Below, one piece after another: positions 1-8,445 of a stretch of 33,256 bases of DNA. Every line of letters starts with the position of its first letter. The first letter of the stretch is position 1. The translations under genes and the position numbers were made by a program. Source of the stretch: an uncultured Acetatifactor sp. (GTDB lineage: Bacteria; Bacillota; Clostridia; Lachnospirales; Lachnospiraceae); NCBI GenBank assembly GCA_910584375.1, contig CAJUAH010000038.1, forward strand, positions 1 to 33,256, in the 5' to 3' direction. The notes under the pieces were generated by a model. It saw only the letters and a list, made by a program, of their open reading frames with translations, was not told the origin of the DNA and searched no databases.

Positions 1-61
1 GGGGCGCACTCGAAATGCGTTAGCCCTCCGGGGCACGAGGGTTCGAATCCCTCCGGCTCCG
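1..61 (+). tRNA. tRNA-Ser (anticodon CGA), 5' end outside window
   Basis: The 3' part of a class II tRNA. An anticodon loop CTCGAAA sits between pairing arms GCGCA and TGCGT, giving anticodon CGA, which reads the serine codon UCG. A long variable arm follows, then a perfect T arm (GAGGG-TTCGAAT-CCCTC, 37-53), the 3' acceptor strand CGGCTCC (54-60) and discriminator G61. CCA is not encoded. The acceptor 5' strand and D arm lie before the window, so only the 3' portion is visible. The long variable arm and discriminator G support serine. Confidence 0.92.
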
Positions 62-101
62 CTTGCAAAAGCCTTGCGGTCTCACGCCAAAACGGGCATA
101 G

Positions 102-133
102 AAAGGCCCCAGCGTCGCACCGCTGGGGCCTTT
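102..133 (+). terminator. Hairpin terminator behind tRNA-Ser
   Basis: A perfect 13-bp inverted repeat (arms 102-114 and 121-133) with a 6-nt loop, starting AAAGGCCCC and ending GGGGCCTTT. It lies 40 bp after the tRNA and before the convergent GH88 gene. The trailing U-run is only the TTT inside the stem, so it could serve either direction. Confidence 0.7.
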
Positions 134-271
134 CGCCGTCCTACAATGGACTATTCATATCTTTTGCCTACAGGCATTATAGCATATGCATCTTCATTTT
201 GCAATATGCGCAATATATTTTCCTCATTTTTCCATATTGCATATATAAGTAAATATCAATACCATCTTCCG

Positions 272-1438
272 TCACCAGTACAGTTCCCAATCCCTGCTCA
301 TCCTGGTCAGGGCCTCCATATAAAAGTAATCTCCCCAGGAGTTGCACTCGTCCACGCCGTAATGGTTGCAGGTATTGTAGGGGGAATGGTTGGAGTAGGT
401 GCTGTGGAGTACCAGGCCGTTGGACTGACGGCTGTCCTTCACCGCATAGTTGTCATACAGGGACTTCATGATGCGGCGGGCGATGCGGCGGTAATGCTCC
501 GCGTCCTCCTGCTCCAGATATTTCGCCGTCTCCAGCATTCCGCAGGCGGCGATGGAGGCGGAGGAGGAATCCCGGGGCTGGTCGTCGCCGTCCGTAAATT
601 CCAGATCCCAGTAGGGCACCAGATCCTGGGGCAGATGGGTCAGAAAATACTCCGTCACATGCTTGAAAAGGTCTATATATTCCTTTCTGCCCGTGTATTT
701 GTAAGCCAGCGCCATCCCGTAGACGCCCCATGCCTGCCCTCTGGCCCAGGCGGAGCCGTCCCGGTATCCCTGGCAGGTGGCGCCGTGATCCGGCGCTCCC
801 GTCTGCGGATTAAAGAAGAATGTATGCCAGGTGGAATAGTCCTCCCGTATCACGTTAGCCACCGCCGTATGAATATGTTTTTCCGCGATCTCCCGGTACT
901 TGGAGTCGCCGGTCTCCTCCGACGCCCAGTACAGCAGAGGCAGATTCAGCAGACAGTCGATGATCAGCCGATAGTCTTCGGGGGCGTCCATGGAACCCCA
1001 CGCCTGTATAAATTCACCCACCGGATGATACCTGGTGATGAGCTGATCGGCGGCCATGATCGCCGCCCGCTTTCCCTCTTGGCTGCCCGTGAGTTTATAT
1101 CCGGCCACGCAGGAGGGGGAATACAAAAATCCCATGTCGTGGTGGTCCACCGCTATCTTATTTTCTATGCGGTTTAAAAAGCTCCGGATCTGCGCCTCCC
1201 CGGCAGCTTTCAATCTCTCGTCCCGGGTGTGCTCATAGGCCAGCCAGATCTCCCCCGTCCAGAACCCGCAGGTCCAGTAATCGTTCTCTATGGGCCGGTA
1301 AAAACCGTTTTCACTGTACGCGTTCTGAAACTTCTCCGTAAACTCCGGCAGATTCTTAAGTATCTGCCTGCCGCAGAAATCCAGCGCGTCCCTGATCTCA
1401 TCCCCGCTTATCTCGGGATATCCCTCAAATGTGGTCAT
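272..1438 (-). CDS. Unsaturated glucuronyl hydrolase, glycoside hydrolase family 88
   Basis: A 388-residue protein of GH88 (UGL/YteR type, an alpha6/alpha6 barrel). GH88 enzymes remove the 4,5-unsaturated uronic acid that polysaccharide lyases leave at the non-reducing end of oligosaccharides, by hydrating the double bond. Two conserved aspartates are recognisable: D101 in DHHDMGF and D161 in LIIDCLLNLPLLYWA, corresponding to the Asp pair known from Bacillus UGL. The DHGATCQGYRDGSAWARGQAWG block around residues 217-238 is also typical of the family. Length is normal and there is no signal peptide, so it acts in the cytoplasm on imported oligosaccharides. It is the last gene of the leftward transporter cluster, 28 bp after the second permease. 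Together with the lyase at 8446 it points to a glycosaminoglycan or similar uronide as substrate; the exact sugar cannot be read from sequence. Confidence 0.93.
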   Translation of the reverse strand: MTTFEGYPEISGDEIRDALDFCGRQILKNLPEFTEKFQNAYSENGFYRPIENDYWTCGFWTGEIWLAYEHTRDERLKAAGEAQIRSFLNRIENKIAVDHHDMGFLYSPSCVAGYKLTGSQEGKRAAIMAADQLITRYHPVGEFIQAWGSMDAPEDYRLIIDCLLNLPLLYWASEETGDSKYREIAEKHIHTAVANVIREDYSTWHTFFFNPQTGAPDHGATCQGYRDGSAWARGQAWGVYGMALAYKYTGRKEYIDLFKHVTEYFLTHLPQDLVPYWDLEFTDGDDQPRDSSSASIAACGMLETAKYLEQEDAEHYRRIARRIMKSLYDNYAVKDSRQSNGLVLHSTYSNHSPYNTCNHYGVDECNSWGDYFYMEALTRMSRDWELYW

Positions 1439-1466
1439 CTTAAACCTCCGTTTCCCGCAGCGTCTT

Positions 1467-2306
1467 CTATCCCTTCAGCCCTGTAGCCGCCACGCCCTCC
1501 ACAAAATACTTCTGCAGGCACAGGAACACGATCAGCCCAGGAATCAGCGACAGCACCGAACCGGCCATGATCAGTCCGTAATCCGAGGAGTACTGGCTGA
1601 TAAACATTTTCAGTCCCAACTGGATCGTCTTCTTTTCCTGGGATTTCAGATAAATCAGGGGACCCAGATAATCGTTCCATGTACTCACAAATGTGAAGAT
1701 GATCAACGTGGACAGCGCGGGTTTGGACAGCGGCAGCATGATCCGGGCATAAATCCTGTACTCGCTCATGCCGTCGATCCTGGCCGCCTCGCACAGATCG
1801 TCGGGGATTCCCTCATAGAACTGTTTCATCATGAACACGCCGAATGCCGAGAATGCCTGCAGGCATATGATAGCCAGCAGTTTGTCGTTGAGTCCCATCT
1901 TCCGCATCATGATGAACTGCGGAACCATGTATACCTGCCAGGGCATGGCAATCGTAGCGATATACGCCAGAAACAGTCCGCTTTTGTGCCTGAAGTGCAG
2001 TTTCGCAAAGGAGTATGCCGCAAAGCTGCTGGTCAAAAGCTGCAAAAAAGTAACTACTATAGTTAAGTATACCGTATTCCATACGAATTTGGCAAAGGGT
2101 ATTTTCGTCCATATGTCCTTATAGTTGCTGAATCTGGGATTTTCCGGGATCCATACAAAAGGATTCATCTGAAAGACTTCCCTGTCGCTCTTTATGGACG
2201 CGGACAGCATCCACAGGAAAGGGATGATCATCACAACCGCGATCAGAATCAGAATAACATAGACGATCACTTTGCCGAGAACGGCTTTTTTATGTGCTGA
2301 TTTCAT
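1467..2306 (-). CDS. Carbohydrate ABC transporter permease, MalG type (CUT1)
   Basis: A 279-residue integral membrane protein with the usual six hydrophobic segments, beginning with one at about residues 10-32. The cytoplasmic EAA loop EAARIDGMSEYRIYARIMLP (around residue 170) is the contact site for the ATPase in the CUT1 family. A strong AGGAGG ribosome site lies 7 nt before the ATG. It pairs with the MalF-type permease at 3070-4134 to form the membrane channel. No ATPase gene is in this cluster; the shared MsmX/UgpC-type ATPase at 20694-21806 is a natural candidate. Its position before GH88 suggests import of unsaturated oligo-uronides (inference). Confidence 0.93.
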   Translation of the reverse strand: MKSAHKKAVLGKVIVYVILILIAVVMIIPFLWMLSASIKSDREVFQMNPFVWIPENPRFSNYKDIWTKIPFAKFVWNTVYLTIVVTFLQLLTSSFAAYSFAKLHFRHKSGLFLAYIATIAMPWQVYMVPQFIMMRKMGLNDKLLAIICLQAFSAFGVFMMKQFYEGIPDDLCEAARIDGMSEYRIYARIMLPLSKPALSTLIIFTFVSTWNDYLGPLIYLKSQEKKTIQLGLKMFISQYSSDYGLIMAGSVLSLIPGLIVFLCLQKYFVEGVAATGLKG

Positions 2307-2351
2307 GCTTTACCTCCTACTTATTTGAAGATCCCTGGATCTTCCGCTCCG

Positions 2352-3053
2352 CTACGACTGCCGCGTCGCGGCTCCTTGGGCCGTTATCACGTTTCCGTAT
2401 ACCTCGATCTGTGTCAGCGCCGGGAACGGGGAATCGTCCCTGGCCTTGATCAGCTGCCCCAGCTCCAGCCAGGTTATCTCCCGGGGCGCAAAGGTCAGCA
2501 CATGGGCCCCGCTGCTCTTCTCCAGCGCGAACTCCTGACTGCCGCCGTCGGAAAATGTGACCGTGACCTGTTCCCACCAACTGTCGTGGGGAAAATCGGA
2601 GCGGGTATAGAGAACGATCCTGTCCGTCCGTATGCTCCGTCCAAAATCCAGTCTCATCACCGCGTCCTGCTGCCGGTTAATCCCCCAGGAGGCATAGGGC
2701 CATTCCCCGTGGGACAGATTCGCCCGCACGCCGTCGATGGCGTTCTTGGCGGCGAACACACTCTCCCCTCTGGTCTCCACATTGGCCGTGGCATGGGGAA
2801 AACAGGGCACGTCACGGTGCTGGTCCGCCGGGTTGAGCGCCAGATTGCGATAGGCTGTCACCTCGTCCTCCCGGGCTTTCTCCACATACAGGTAGTGCCT
2901 GCTGCCCGAGAACACCTTGGGAGAATAGCTGATCCGTTTCTCCCCGAAAGGTATGTAATAGGAAACGTTGTCGGTGATATAGACAAACGCCTTACCCAGC
3001 GCGTCGTCCACCTGCCAGTTGACATGGATGTCTTTTTCGGAGGTCTCCAGCAC
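2352..3053 (-). CDS. F5/8 type C-like carbohydrate-binding protein; start in doubt
   Basis: About 233 residues. The C-terminal two thirds (from NLALNPADQH, about residue 70) look like a discoidin/F5-8C-like beta-sandwich: AIDG near residue 110, HGEWPYASWGINRQ, then LDFGRSIRTDRIVLYTR and LTQIEVYG at the end. Such proteins are found beside GH88 and lyase genes in Clostridia; direct function is unknown. No signal peptide is visible. The only in-frame start is GTG at 3053, with no usable Shine-Dalgarno. A well-placed AAGGA precedes an ATG at 3070 that overlaps the stop of the upstream permease (TAATG), but that ATG is one frame off. Reading on upstream of the GTG in frame gives NGVYRIVLETSEK, which looks like genuine protein. 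A one-base indel just after the ATG is therefore likely, either real or an assembly error. The gene lies between the two permeases. Confidence 0.7.
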   Translation of the reverse strand: MLETSEKDIHVNWQVDDALGKAFVYITDNVSYYIPFGEKRISYSPKVFSGSRHYLYVEKAREDEVTAYRNLALNPADQHRDVPCFPHATANVETRGESVFAAKNAIDGVRANLSHGEWPYASWGINRQQDAVMRLDFGRSIRTDRIVLYTRSDFPHDSWWEQVTVTFSDGGSQEFALEKSSGAHVLTFAPREITWLELGQLIKARDDSPFPALTQIEVYGNVITAQGAATRQS

Positions 3054-3069
3054 GATCCTGTATACGCCA

Positions 3070-4134
3070 TTATGCCCGTTCCTTCTTTGCCTGGCCCCAG
3101 AACTGGATGATCGTCACCGCCAGCACCATGACAAACAGAACCATCGCCACCGCGCTGGAGTAACCCAGATCCCAGTCGATAAAGGCCTTTTGATAGATGT
3201 AGTATACCAGCACCGTCGCCGAGGTGGTCAGTTCTCCGCTGCCGCCGCCCGCCAACATGATGGCAATGTCATATACTTTGAAACAATTGATCGTAAGCAT
3301 GACCACCACAAAAAATGTGGTGGAGCTGAGCTGGGGCCAGGTGACATAGCGAAATTTCTGCCATGTGTTTGCGCCGTCCAGACTCGCCGCCTCATACAAT
3401 TCCCCGGAGATGCCCTGCAGGCCCGCCAGATATATGACCATATAATAGCCCATATACTTCCAGACGCTGAACAGGATCATGGAGAGCAGCGCCAGCGAGC
3501 CGGTAAACCACTGGGGCAGATTCTCCTGAGACATATGAAATACATTGTATAAAATGCTGTTGATGGGACCCTTGGACGGATGAAAGAGCATCTTCCACAC
3601 CGCCGTGATCGCTACCAGGGACGCCACATATGGGAAAAAGGACAGGGTTCTGAAGATACCCCTCCCTATTACTTTCTGATTCAGGATGATCGCCAGCGCC
3701 AGAGAGGCGATCATCGTAAGAGGCACCGTGCCCACACAGTATATGATCGTATTTTTCAGCGCCGCCCTAAAGAAAATATCGTCCGTCAGCCTGGTGAAAT
3801 TGCCAAGACCCTGCCATTGAATGGGATTGCTGCCATCCCATTTTAAAAATGCCAGCGCAAAGGCAAATATGATGGGAATCAACGTAAACACGCAAAAGCC
3901 GATGAAATTGGGAGCGATAAAAGAGTATGCCACCAGATCCCTCTTTGTCTCCCGGCTCAGGAGCTTTCCCGATTTCATCGTGTCTATCTGTCGGTTGTAC
4001 TCTCCGATCTTAGCTATCATTTTCCGTTTCTTTTTATTGTCTGTTTCTGCTCTGACCGCCGCTATCAGCGCAGTCAGCTCTCCCTGCAGAGAATCGATCT
4101 TTGCCGCCTTTTGGGCGCTGTCCATTTTCGGCAT
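3070..4134 (-). CDS. Carbohydrate ABC transporter permease, MalF type (CUT1)
   Basis: A 354-residue permease. Residues 1-75 form a charged, partly coiled cytoplasmic extension rich in Lys, Glu and Gln. Six hydrophobic segments follow, the first near residues 70-95 (LVAYSFIAPNFIGFCVFTLI). The EAA loop YEAASLDGANTWQKFRYVTW is near residue 242. The N-terminal extension is longer than in many homologues but recurs in Clostridia. AAAGGAG precedes the ATG by 8 nt. It should form a heterodimer with the MalG-type permease; both take substrate from the binding protein encoded just upstream, which here is truncated. Confidence 0.92.
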   Translation of the reverse strand: MPKMDSAQKAAKIDSLQGELTALIAAVRAETDNKKKRKMIAKIGEYNRQIDTMKSGKLLSRETKRDLVAYSFIAPNFIGFCVFTLIPIIFAFALAFLKWDGSNPIQWQGLGNFTRLTDDIFFRAALKNTIIYCVGTVPLTMIASLALAIILNQKVIGRGIFRTLSFFPYVASLVAITAVWKMLFHPSKGPINSILYNVFHMSQENLPQWFTGSLALLSMILFSVWKYMGYYMVIYLAGLQGISGELYEAASLDGANTWQKFRYVTWPQLSSTTFFVVVMLTINCFKVYDIAIMLAGGGSGELTTSATVLVYYIYQKAFIDWDLGYSSAVAMVLFVMVLAVTIIQFWGQAKKERA

Positions 4135-4180
4135 GTTAATTCTCCTTTCCCTTGAAAATCCCGTTGATGTCTGAAAAACG

Positions 4181-4207
4181 CCGGGGGCCGTTCGTTACGA
4201 CCCCCGG
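4181..4207 (-). other. Intercistronic stem-loop between binding protein and permease genes
   Basis: An inverted repeat CCGGGGG (4181-4187) / CCCCCGG (4201-4207), extended inside by CGT/ACG after one mismatch. It lies between the stop of the binding-protein remnant and the first permease start. Without a U-run it is more likely an mRNA-stabilising or attenuating hairpin than a full terminator. Such hairpins are common here because binding proteins are made in excess over permeases. Confidence 0.55.
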
Positions 4208-4256
4208 GCTGTCCTTCAGAACCCCTGGGCGGGCTCGGAGCCCTCTTTCCTTACAA

Positions 4257-4991
4257 TTACTGTGCCAGGATCTTGCCCACTTCCGTGTTCATAGCCTCTA
4301 TGCCCTCGTCCACAGTCATCTCACCGGACATGATGCTGCCGTGATAAGAATCCAGGACGGAGTTGATCTCGGATACATTGGGCGCGTAGGGTACTTCCAG
4401 ATACAGGTTCGATACGTTAAGCGCCTCTTTGCTGGCCTCGTCGGCAGGGAATCCCTCCAGGCCGGTGATCAGGCTCATGGCCTCGTCGGTCATGATGGCC
4501 GGGAAGTTGCCGCTGGACGCCATGACCGCCGCGCCTTCCTCGCCGCTGACCCATTTTACGAACTCCCACGCCGCGTCGGGAGTATCGGTAGCGCTGGTAA
4601 CTGCCAGGCCCGTGATCGTGCCCAGAGTGGAACCCGCCTCAACACCCTCCGCATGAGGATACTTCACAATGCTCCAGTTGCCGCAGAGGCTGGAATCATA
4701 CTCGCCGGTCTGCAGGTTGGTGATCATGGTGGCGATAAACCAGGAACCCATATTCAGCATCGCCACATCTCCGCCGGAGAAAGCCGCGGAATAGTGCAGG
4801 CCCTCTGTCTTTAAGTCTGCGTATTTTCTGCACACGCCGTCTTTTTCCTGATTCAGGACCATGTCATAATAAGGAATAAACGCGGAGTACTCACCGTCCA
4901 AGATCGTATGCTGTCCGTCCAGCACGCCGAAGAGCTGCACCGCGCTCCTCCAGGTGTGGTAATGCGCGCCATAAACCTGGATAAGTTTACC
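4257..4991 (-). pseudogene. Extracellular solute-binding protein (family 1), 5' half missing
   Basis: Only the C-terminal ~245 residues of a sugar-binding lipoprotein remain. Recognisable segments are GDVAMLNMGSWF, an ITGLAVTSAT strand, DAAWEFVKWVSGEEG and the NFPAI block, typical of SBP family 1 from its middle onwards. The open frame runs only to the TAA at 4992-4994, beginning KLIQVYGAHYHTW, with no signal peptide, lipobox Cys or in-frame ATG. The first possible start is a GTG at 4940 inside the conserved fold. Normal members are about 420-450 residues, so roughly 180-200 N-terminal residues are absent. The upstream DNA still carries a plausible leftward promoter and cre site, suggesting an internal deletion that joined the leader to mid-gene. 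A truncated product could not be secreted. Confidence 0.85.
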
Positions 4992-5043
4992 TTAATTTCG
5001 CGTGACAGAACATGGAAAAACTTTATATTCTATTCACATTTTA

Positions 5044-5073
5044 TTTATATTTTATGCCGCATTTTTATGTAAA
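5044..5073 (-). promoter_or_regulatory. Putative leftward promoter of the transporter operon
   Basis: On the minus strand TTTACA (5073-5068) is followed after 18 nt by TATAAA (5049-5044). The -35 box overlaps the cre site, the usual arrangement for catabolite repression. Surroundings are very AT-rich, so the exact -10 is uncertain. Confidence 0.5.
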
Positions 5074-5081
5074 CGCTTTCA
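5067..5081. promoter_or_regulatory. cre site (CcpA catabolite-response element)
   Basis: ATGTAAACGCTTTCA matches the cre consensus WTGNAANCGNWNNCW at every constrained position. It lies between the divergent transporter and two-component operons and overlaps the leftward -35 box. A LacI-family operator is an alternative reading, but no LacI-type gene is in the window. Confidence 0.75.
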
Positions 5082-5137
5082 AAACCTGTAAATTTTTTCG
5101 TTAAGATGTACTTTTTTGCGCAAAATCGAACTTCCCA

Positions 5138-5167
5138 TTGCCTTATCATTGTGCAAAATGCTATAAT
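5138..5167 (+). promoter_or_regulatory. Promoter of the two-component/lyase operon
   Basis: TTGCCT (5138-5143) and a perfect TATAAT (5162-5167) separated by 18 nt, 45 bp before the histidine kinase ATG. Expected transcript start is near 5174. Confidence 0.65.
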
Positions 5168-5211
5168 TGACCTTAATGTTGAAGACTGTTTACAGGAGTG
5201 GAGTATATTAT

Positions 5212-7041
5212 ATGAAAAAACTGCGTTCTTTCGGCAATATTCAAAAGAGAATACTGTTCGTCACCCTCTCCTGCATCCTTGCCATGTGCCTGATCATCAG
5301 CTATGCAAGCTATTATATTTTTCAAAATTATCTGCAGCAGAGCATGATGCAGTCCACAGAGACAAATCTGCGTTTTCTGTCCGATACCATATGCGGCAAT
5401 ATGGGAGAAGTATACCGTATGGCCCAGTTCTGTCAAAATAACAGCAACATCGCGCGATATATTAAGAACAATCCCAATCCCGGCAGCGTGCTGGCGGTAA
5501 ATACTTACGACCGGATGCTGGAAGAATACAACAGCAATACCGCCAAGACCTATATGCCCCGGGTTACGGTCATCACCAACGAGCACTTCCTGCAGATATG
5601 CACCAACAGCACTTACTCCACCACCGCGAACCTCGCCGACGAGGTGCCCGGACTGCCTTTTTTTGACACGCTGTTAGACGATTCCGACTATAATTTTTCC
5701 ATAGGGATCATCCCGGATCCTTTTCTGCGCAGCTACAGGCCAGTGCTGCCCATTATCCGCCCCATCACCTATCAGTACAATTCCATACAGGGCGGCTACC
5801 TGTTCATCGAAGTATCGGCGGATCTGTTCACCGACGCCCTGCGCGGCTATGCTCACGCCGAGGACAGCTGTATCTATTTGACGCTGGACGGAAACAACTA
5901 TCTGATGGAGCAGAATCTTTTGACAAAGATAGAAACCGCCTACGAGATCAGAGAGGATCTGAGCGGGACCGCCCAGGCTCCCGATATTTTGATCCACGAA
6001 GTATCCGTCTCCGACGGTACCCGCCGCATTATCATCAGCGCCCCCCTGAATATGTCCGGCTGCTATATCAGCCAGAGCATCTCGATCAGCGAGTTGCAGG
6101 GGCAGCGTATTCTGTTCCTGCGGATCATCATCGCCGCCCTGGTGGGTATCATGGCTGTCGGCGTACTGCTGATGATGCTGATGAACCGTATGATACACAC
6201 CCCCGTGGCCAGGCTGCGGGACAAAATACAGCGCGTTTCGCAGGGCGATTTTTCCAGGGAGCCGTCCATCGAGTGGAACCATGAGTTGGGGGATATCGGC
6301 AGAGGGATCAACGATCTGTCCGAGAGTGTAACGCAGCTGATGAACCGGCGGATTGAAGACGAAAAGCAGAAACAGGATCTGGAATATCAGATGCTGCAGA
6401 GCCAGATCAATCCGCACTTTATCTACAATACCTTAAACTCCATTAAATGGATGGCCACGATCCAGGGGGCCGGCGGTATCGCGGAGATGACTACCGCCCT
6501 CTCCAGACTGTTAAAGAGCATCGCCAAGGGAACGCAGCTCCTGATTCCCATCCGGGAAGAACTGGACTTTTTGGAGGACTACTTCACGATACAGAATTAC
6601 CGTTACGGCGGCACCATTACCTTTGCTCTCCAGGTGGAGGATCCGGCCATATATGACTGTAAGATCCTGCGTTTTACCCTGCAGCCCTTTGTGGAAAACT
6701 CTATCTTTCACGGCATCGAGCCCAGAGGGGGCGCCGGACATATCACGGTTCACGCCTGTTATGAGAGCGGCGCAGGCGGTCGGCGCGATATCCGTATCGA
6801 TATCACCGACGACGGTGTGGGAATACCGCCCGACAAGGCATATCGGATTCTGGAGGACGGCAGCGACAGCCGGGCTGATTTTTTCCGGGAAATCGGTATC
6901 AGCAATGTACATAAAAGGCTCCAATATGAATTTGGGGACAGTTACGGCGTCACCGTGGAGAGCGTAGTGGGAGAATATACCACCATGTCCATACATATTC
7001 CCGGACCGGCGGACAGACAGGAGGGACAGGATCTTGCATAA
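5212..7041 (+). CDS. Sensor histidine kinase, YesM type
   Basis: A 609-residue membrane kinase. A first transmembrane helix at residues ~12-33 is followed by an extracellular sensor region of about 260 residues (dCache-like by position), a second helix near 300-325, a HAMP segment and the His_kinase domain. The phospho-acceptor H402 is in SQINPHFIYNTLNSIKW, the signature of the PF06580 class. The ATPase has the N-box FVENSIFHG (~493) and the G-box DDGVGIPP. The start is ATG 5212, with GGAG 8 nt upstream; an in-frame TTG at 5167 would fall in the -10 box. It overlaps the response regulator by 8 bp, so they are cotranscribed. It probably senses an extracellular glycan or its bound receptor and controls this locus (inference). 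Confidence 0.93.
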   Translation: MKKLRSFGNIQKRILFVTLSCILAMCLIISYASYYIFQNYLQQSMMQSTETNLRFLSDTICGNMGEVYRMAQFCQNNSNIARYIKNNPNPGSVLAVNTYDRMLEEYNSNTAKTYMPRVTVITNEHFLQICTNSTYSTTANLADEVPGLPFFDTLLDDSDYNFSIGIIPDPFLRSYRPVLPIIRPITYQYNSIQGGYLFIEVSADLFTDALRGYAHAEDSCIYLTLDGNNYLMEQNLLTKIETAYEIREDLSGTAQAPDILIHEVSVSDGTRRIIISAPLNMSGCYISQSISISELQGQRILFLRIIIAALVGIMAVGVLLMMLMNRMIHTPVARLRDKIQRVSQGDFSREPSIEWNHELGDIGRGINDLSESVTQLMNRRIEDEKQKQDLEYQMLQSQINPHFIYNTLNSIKWMATIQGAGGIAEMTTALSRLLKSIAKGTQLLIPIREELDFLEDYFTIQNYRYGGTITFALQVEDPAIYDCKILRFTLQPFVENSIFHGIEPRGGAGHITVHACYESGAGGRRDIRIDITDDGVGIPPDKAYRILEDGSDSRADFFREIGISNVHKRLQYEFGDSYGVTVESVVGEYTTMSIHIPGPADRQEGQDLA

Positions 7042-8401
7042 AATATTGATTGTAGACGACGAAATACTGGTACAGGTGGGCATACAGTCCCTGCTCAGCC
7101 AGACCGCTTTGAATGTGCAGGTGTGCGGAACAGCCCGGAACGGGCAGATCGCTCTGGAGCTGATCGAGGAACAGTCTCCCGATATCGTCATAACAGATAT
7201 CAAGATGCCTGTCATGGACGGCCTGGAGCTGACCCCCGAAGTCCTGCAGGAGTCCATCACCCGCGCGCTCTCCAAGCTCCACCGCGCCCAGGAACCGGAT
7301 TTCCACTATGCGGGCTATGTATGCTGCTACGGAGAGATCGTCAGCACTTCGGCGGACGCGCTGCCCCGGGAAAAACAGCTCTCTCTGTTCGCCTCCTCCC
7401 TGCAGATGATACGGGAACTGGCGCCGAAATATATGCCGTGCTATGCCCTGTCACTGGATATGCAGCATTTTGCGCTGATCTTCTGCTATGAAACGCTGCC
7501 CGAGCCCGCCGCTCCCGGACAGGATCATACTTATCCTGAACAGCTCGCCCATATCCTGACCCAGGTGAGCGCGGCGCTGAAAAACTATTACAGCGTAAGC
7601 CTGCAATGCGGCGTGGGCAGTCTGGTGAACACGCCTTTTGCCGTCAGCGATTCCTACCAGTGCTCCCGGCAGGCCTATCAGGCCGGTTCTCCCTCCTGCC
7701 CCATCACCTTTTTTGAAAGGCTTGAAAATGTGGCGGCCCACAGTTCCTTCAACATTGGAATCTTTAAGAACGATCTATGCAAGGCTTTTGAAGAGTACGA
7801 CCCGGAGACTCTGCAGCGAACGATCCGTTCCATCTGCGAGCTGTTTTCCGCGCATCCCCAGTACTATGTGCAGGCTCTGGACGCCGCCTGCAATATCCTC
7901 TATCTGTCCATATCCACTCTGCCGGACGGTGAGAACGTGATCTCCGATATCTACAAAAACACCCCCATGGGCTACTGCTCCGTCTACAGACAGACCACCG
8001 TGGAACAGGTAGTGAGCTGGCTTGGCGGTTTCGGGGAAAAGCTTTCGGCATACTTTGAGGAGAAACGCAGGGACTACAAAAATTATATTGTCATCAACGT
8101 CAAAAAGTATATTAACAGTCATATCCGGGAACATCTGTCCCTCAACGAAGTAGCCGCCATATTTGGCATCAGCCCCAACTATCTGAGCCAGCTGTTCGGA
8201 AAATACAACGATACGGGGTTCAACGAATACATAAATATCTGCAAGATAGGCGAGAGCAAAAAGCTGTTGACCGAGGGGAATTACAAGGTGTATGAGATCG
8301 CGGATATGCTGGGCTTTGAGAGCGCTTTTTACTTCAGTAAGGTGTTTAAGAAAATAGAGGGCGTCTCCCCTACGGAATATCAGAACACACAGTATATCTA
8401 A
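7034..8401 (+). CDS. AraC-type response regulator with receiver domain missing its second half
   Basis: 455 residues. The receiver begins normally (ILIVDDE, D8/D9; phospho-acceptor D55 in VITDIKMPVMDG), but after MDGLEL at residue 66 it jumps directly to TPEVLQESITRAL, the last helix region of this receiver type. Beta4, alpha4 and beta5, with the conserved Ser/Thr and Lys, are absent: about 55 residues. The frame is intact. The middle region is the usual divergent linker domain. The C-terminal ~100 residues form an AraC-type double HTH (VAAIFGISPNYLSQLFGKY, IADMLGFESAFYFSKVFKK). A receiver without its switch residues is unlikely to respond to phosphorylation normally; the protein may be inactive or constitutive. 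It should act on the divergent operons around 5000-5200. Confidence 0.88.
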   Translation: MHKILIVDDEILVQVGIQSLLSQTALNVQVCGTARNGQIALELIEEQSPDIVITDIKMPVMDGLELTPEVLQESITRALSKLHRAQEPDFHYAGYVCCYGEIVSTSADALPREKQLSLFASSLQMIRELAPKYMPCYALSLDMQHFALIFCYETLPEPAAPGQDHTYPEQLAHILTQVSAALKNYYSVSLQCGVGSLVNTPFAVSDSYQCSRQAYQAGSPSCPITFFERLENVAAHSSFNIGIFKNDLCKAFEEYDPETLQRTIRSICELFSAHPQYYVQALDAACNILYLSISTLPDGENVISDIYKNTPMGYCSVYRQTTVEQVVSWLGGFGEKLSAYFEEKRRDYKNYIVINVKKYINSHIREHLSLNEVAAIFGISPNYLSQLFGKYNDTGFNEYINICKIGESKKLLTEGNYKVYEIADMLGFESAFYFSKVFKKIEGVSPTEYQNTQYI

Positions 8402-8445
8402 ACAGGCCGGAGCGGGCAAACGAACTCAAATCGGGAGGTTTTCAA

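Noticed and set aside
2858..3070. A 70-residue frame starting at the well-placed ATG at 3070
   Set aside because: Its sequence is Arg/Pro/Ser-rich and not protein-like, while the overlapping frame shows clear F5/8C-like sequence; better explained by an indel.
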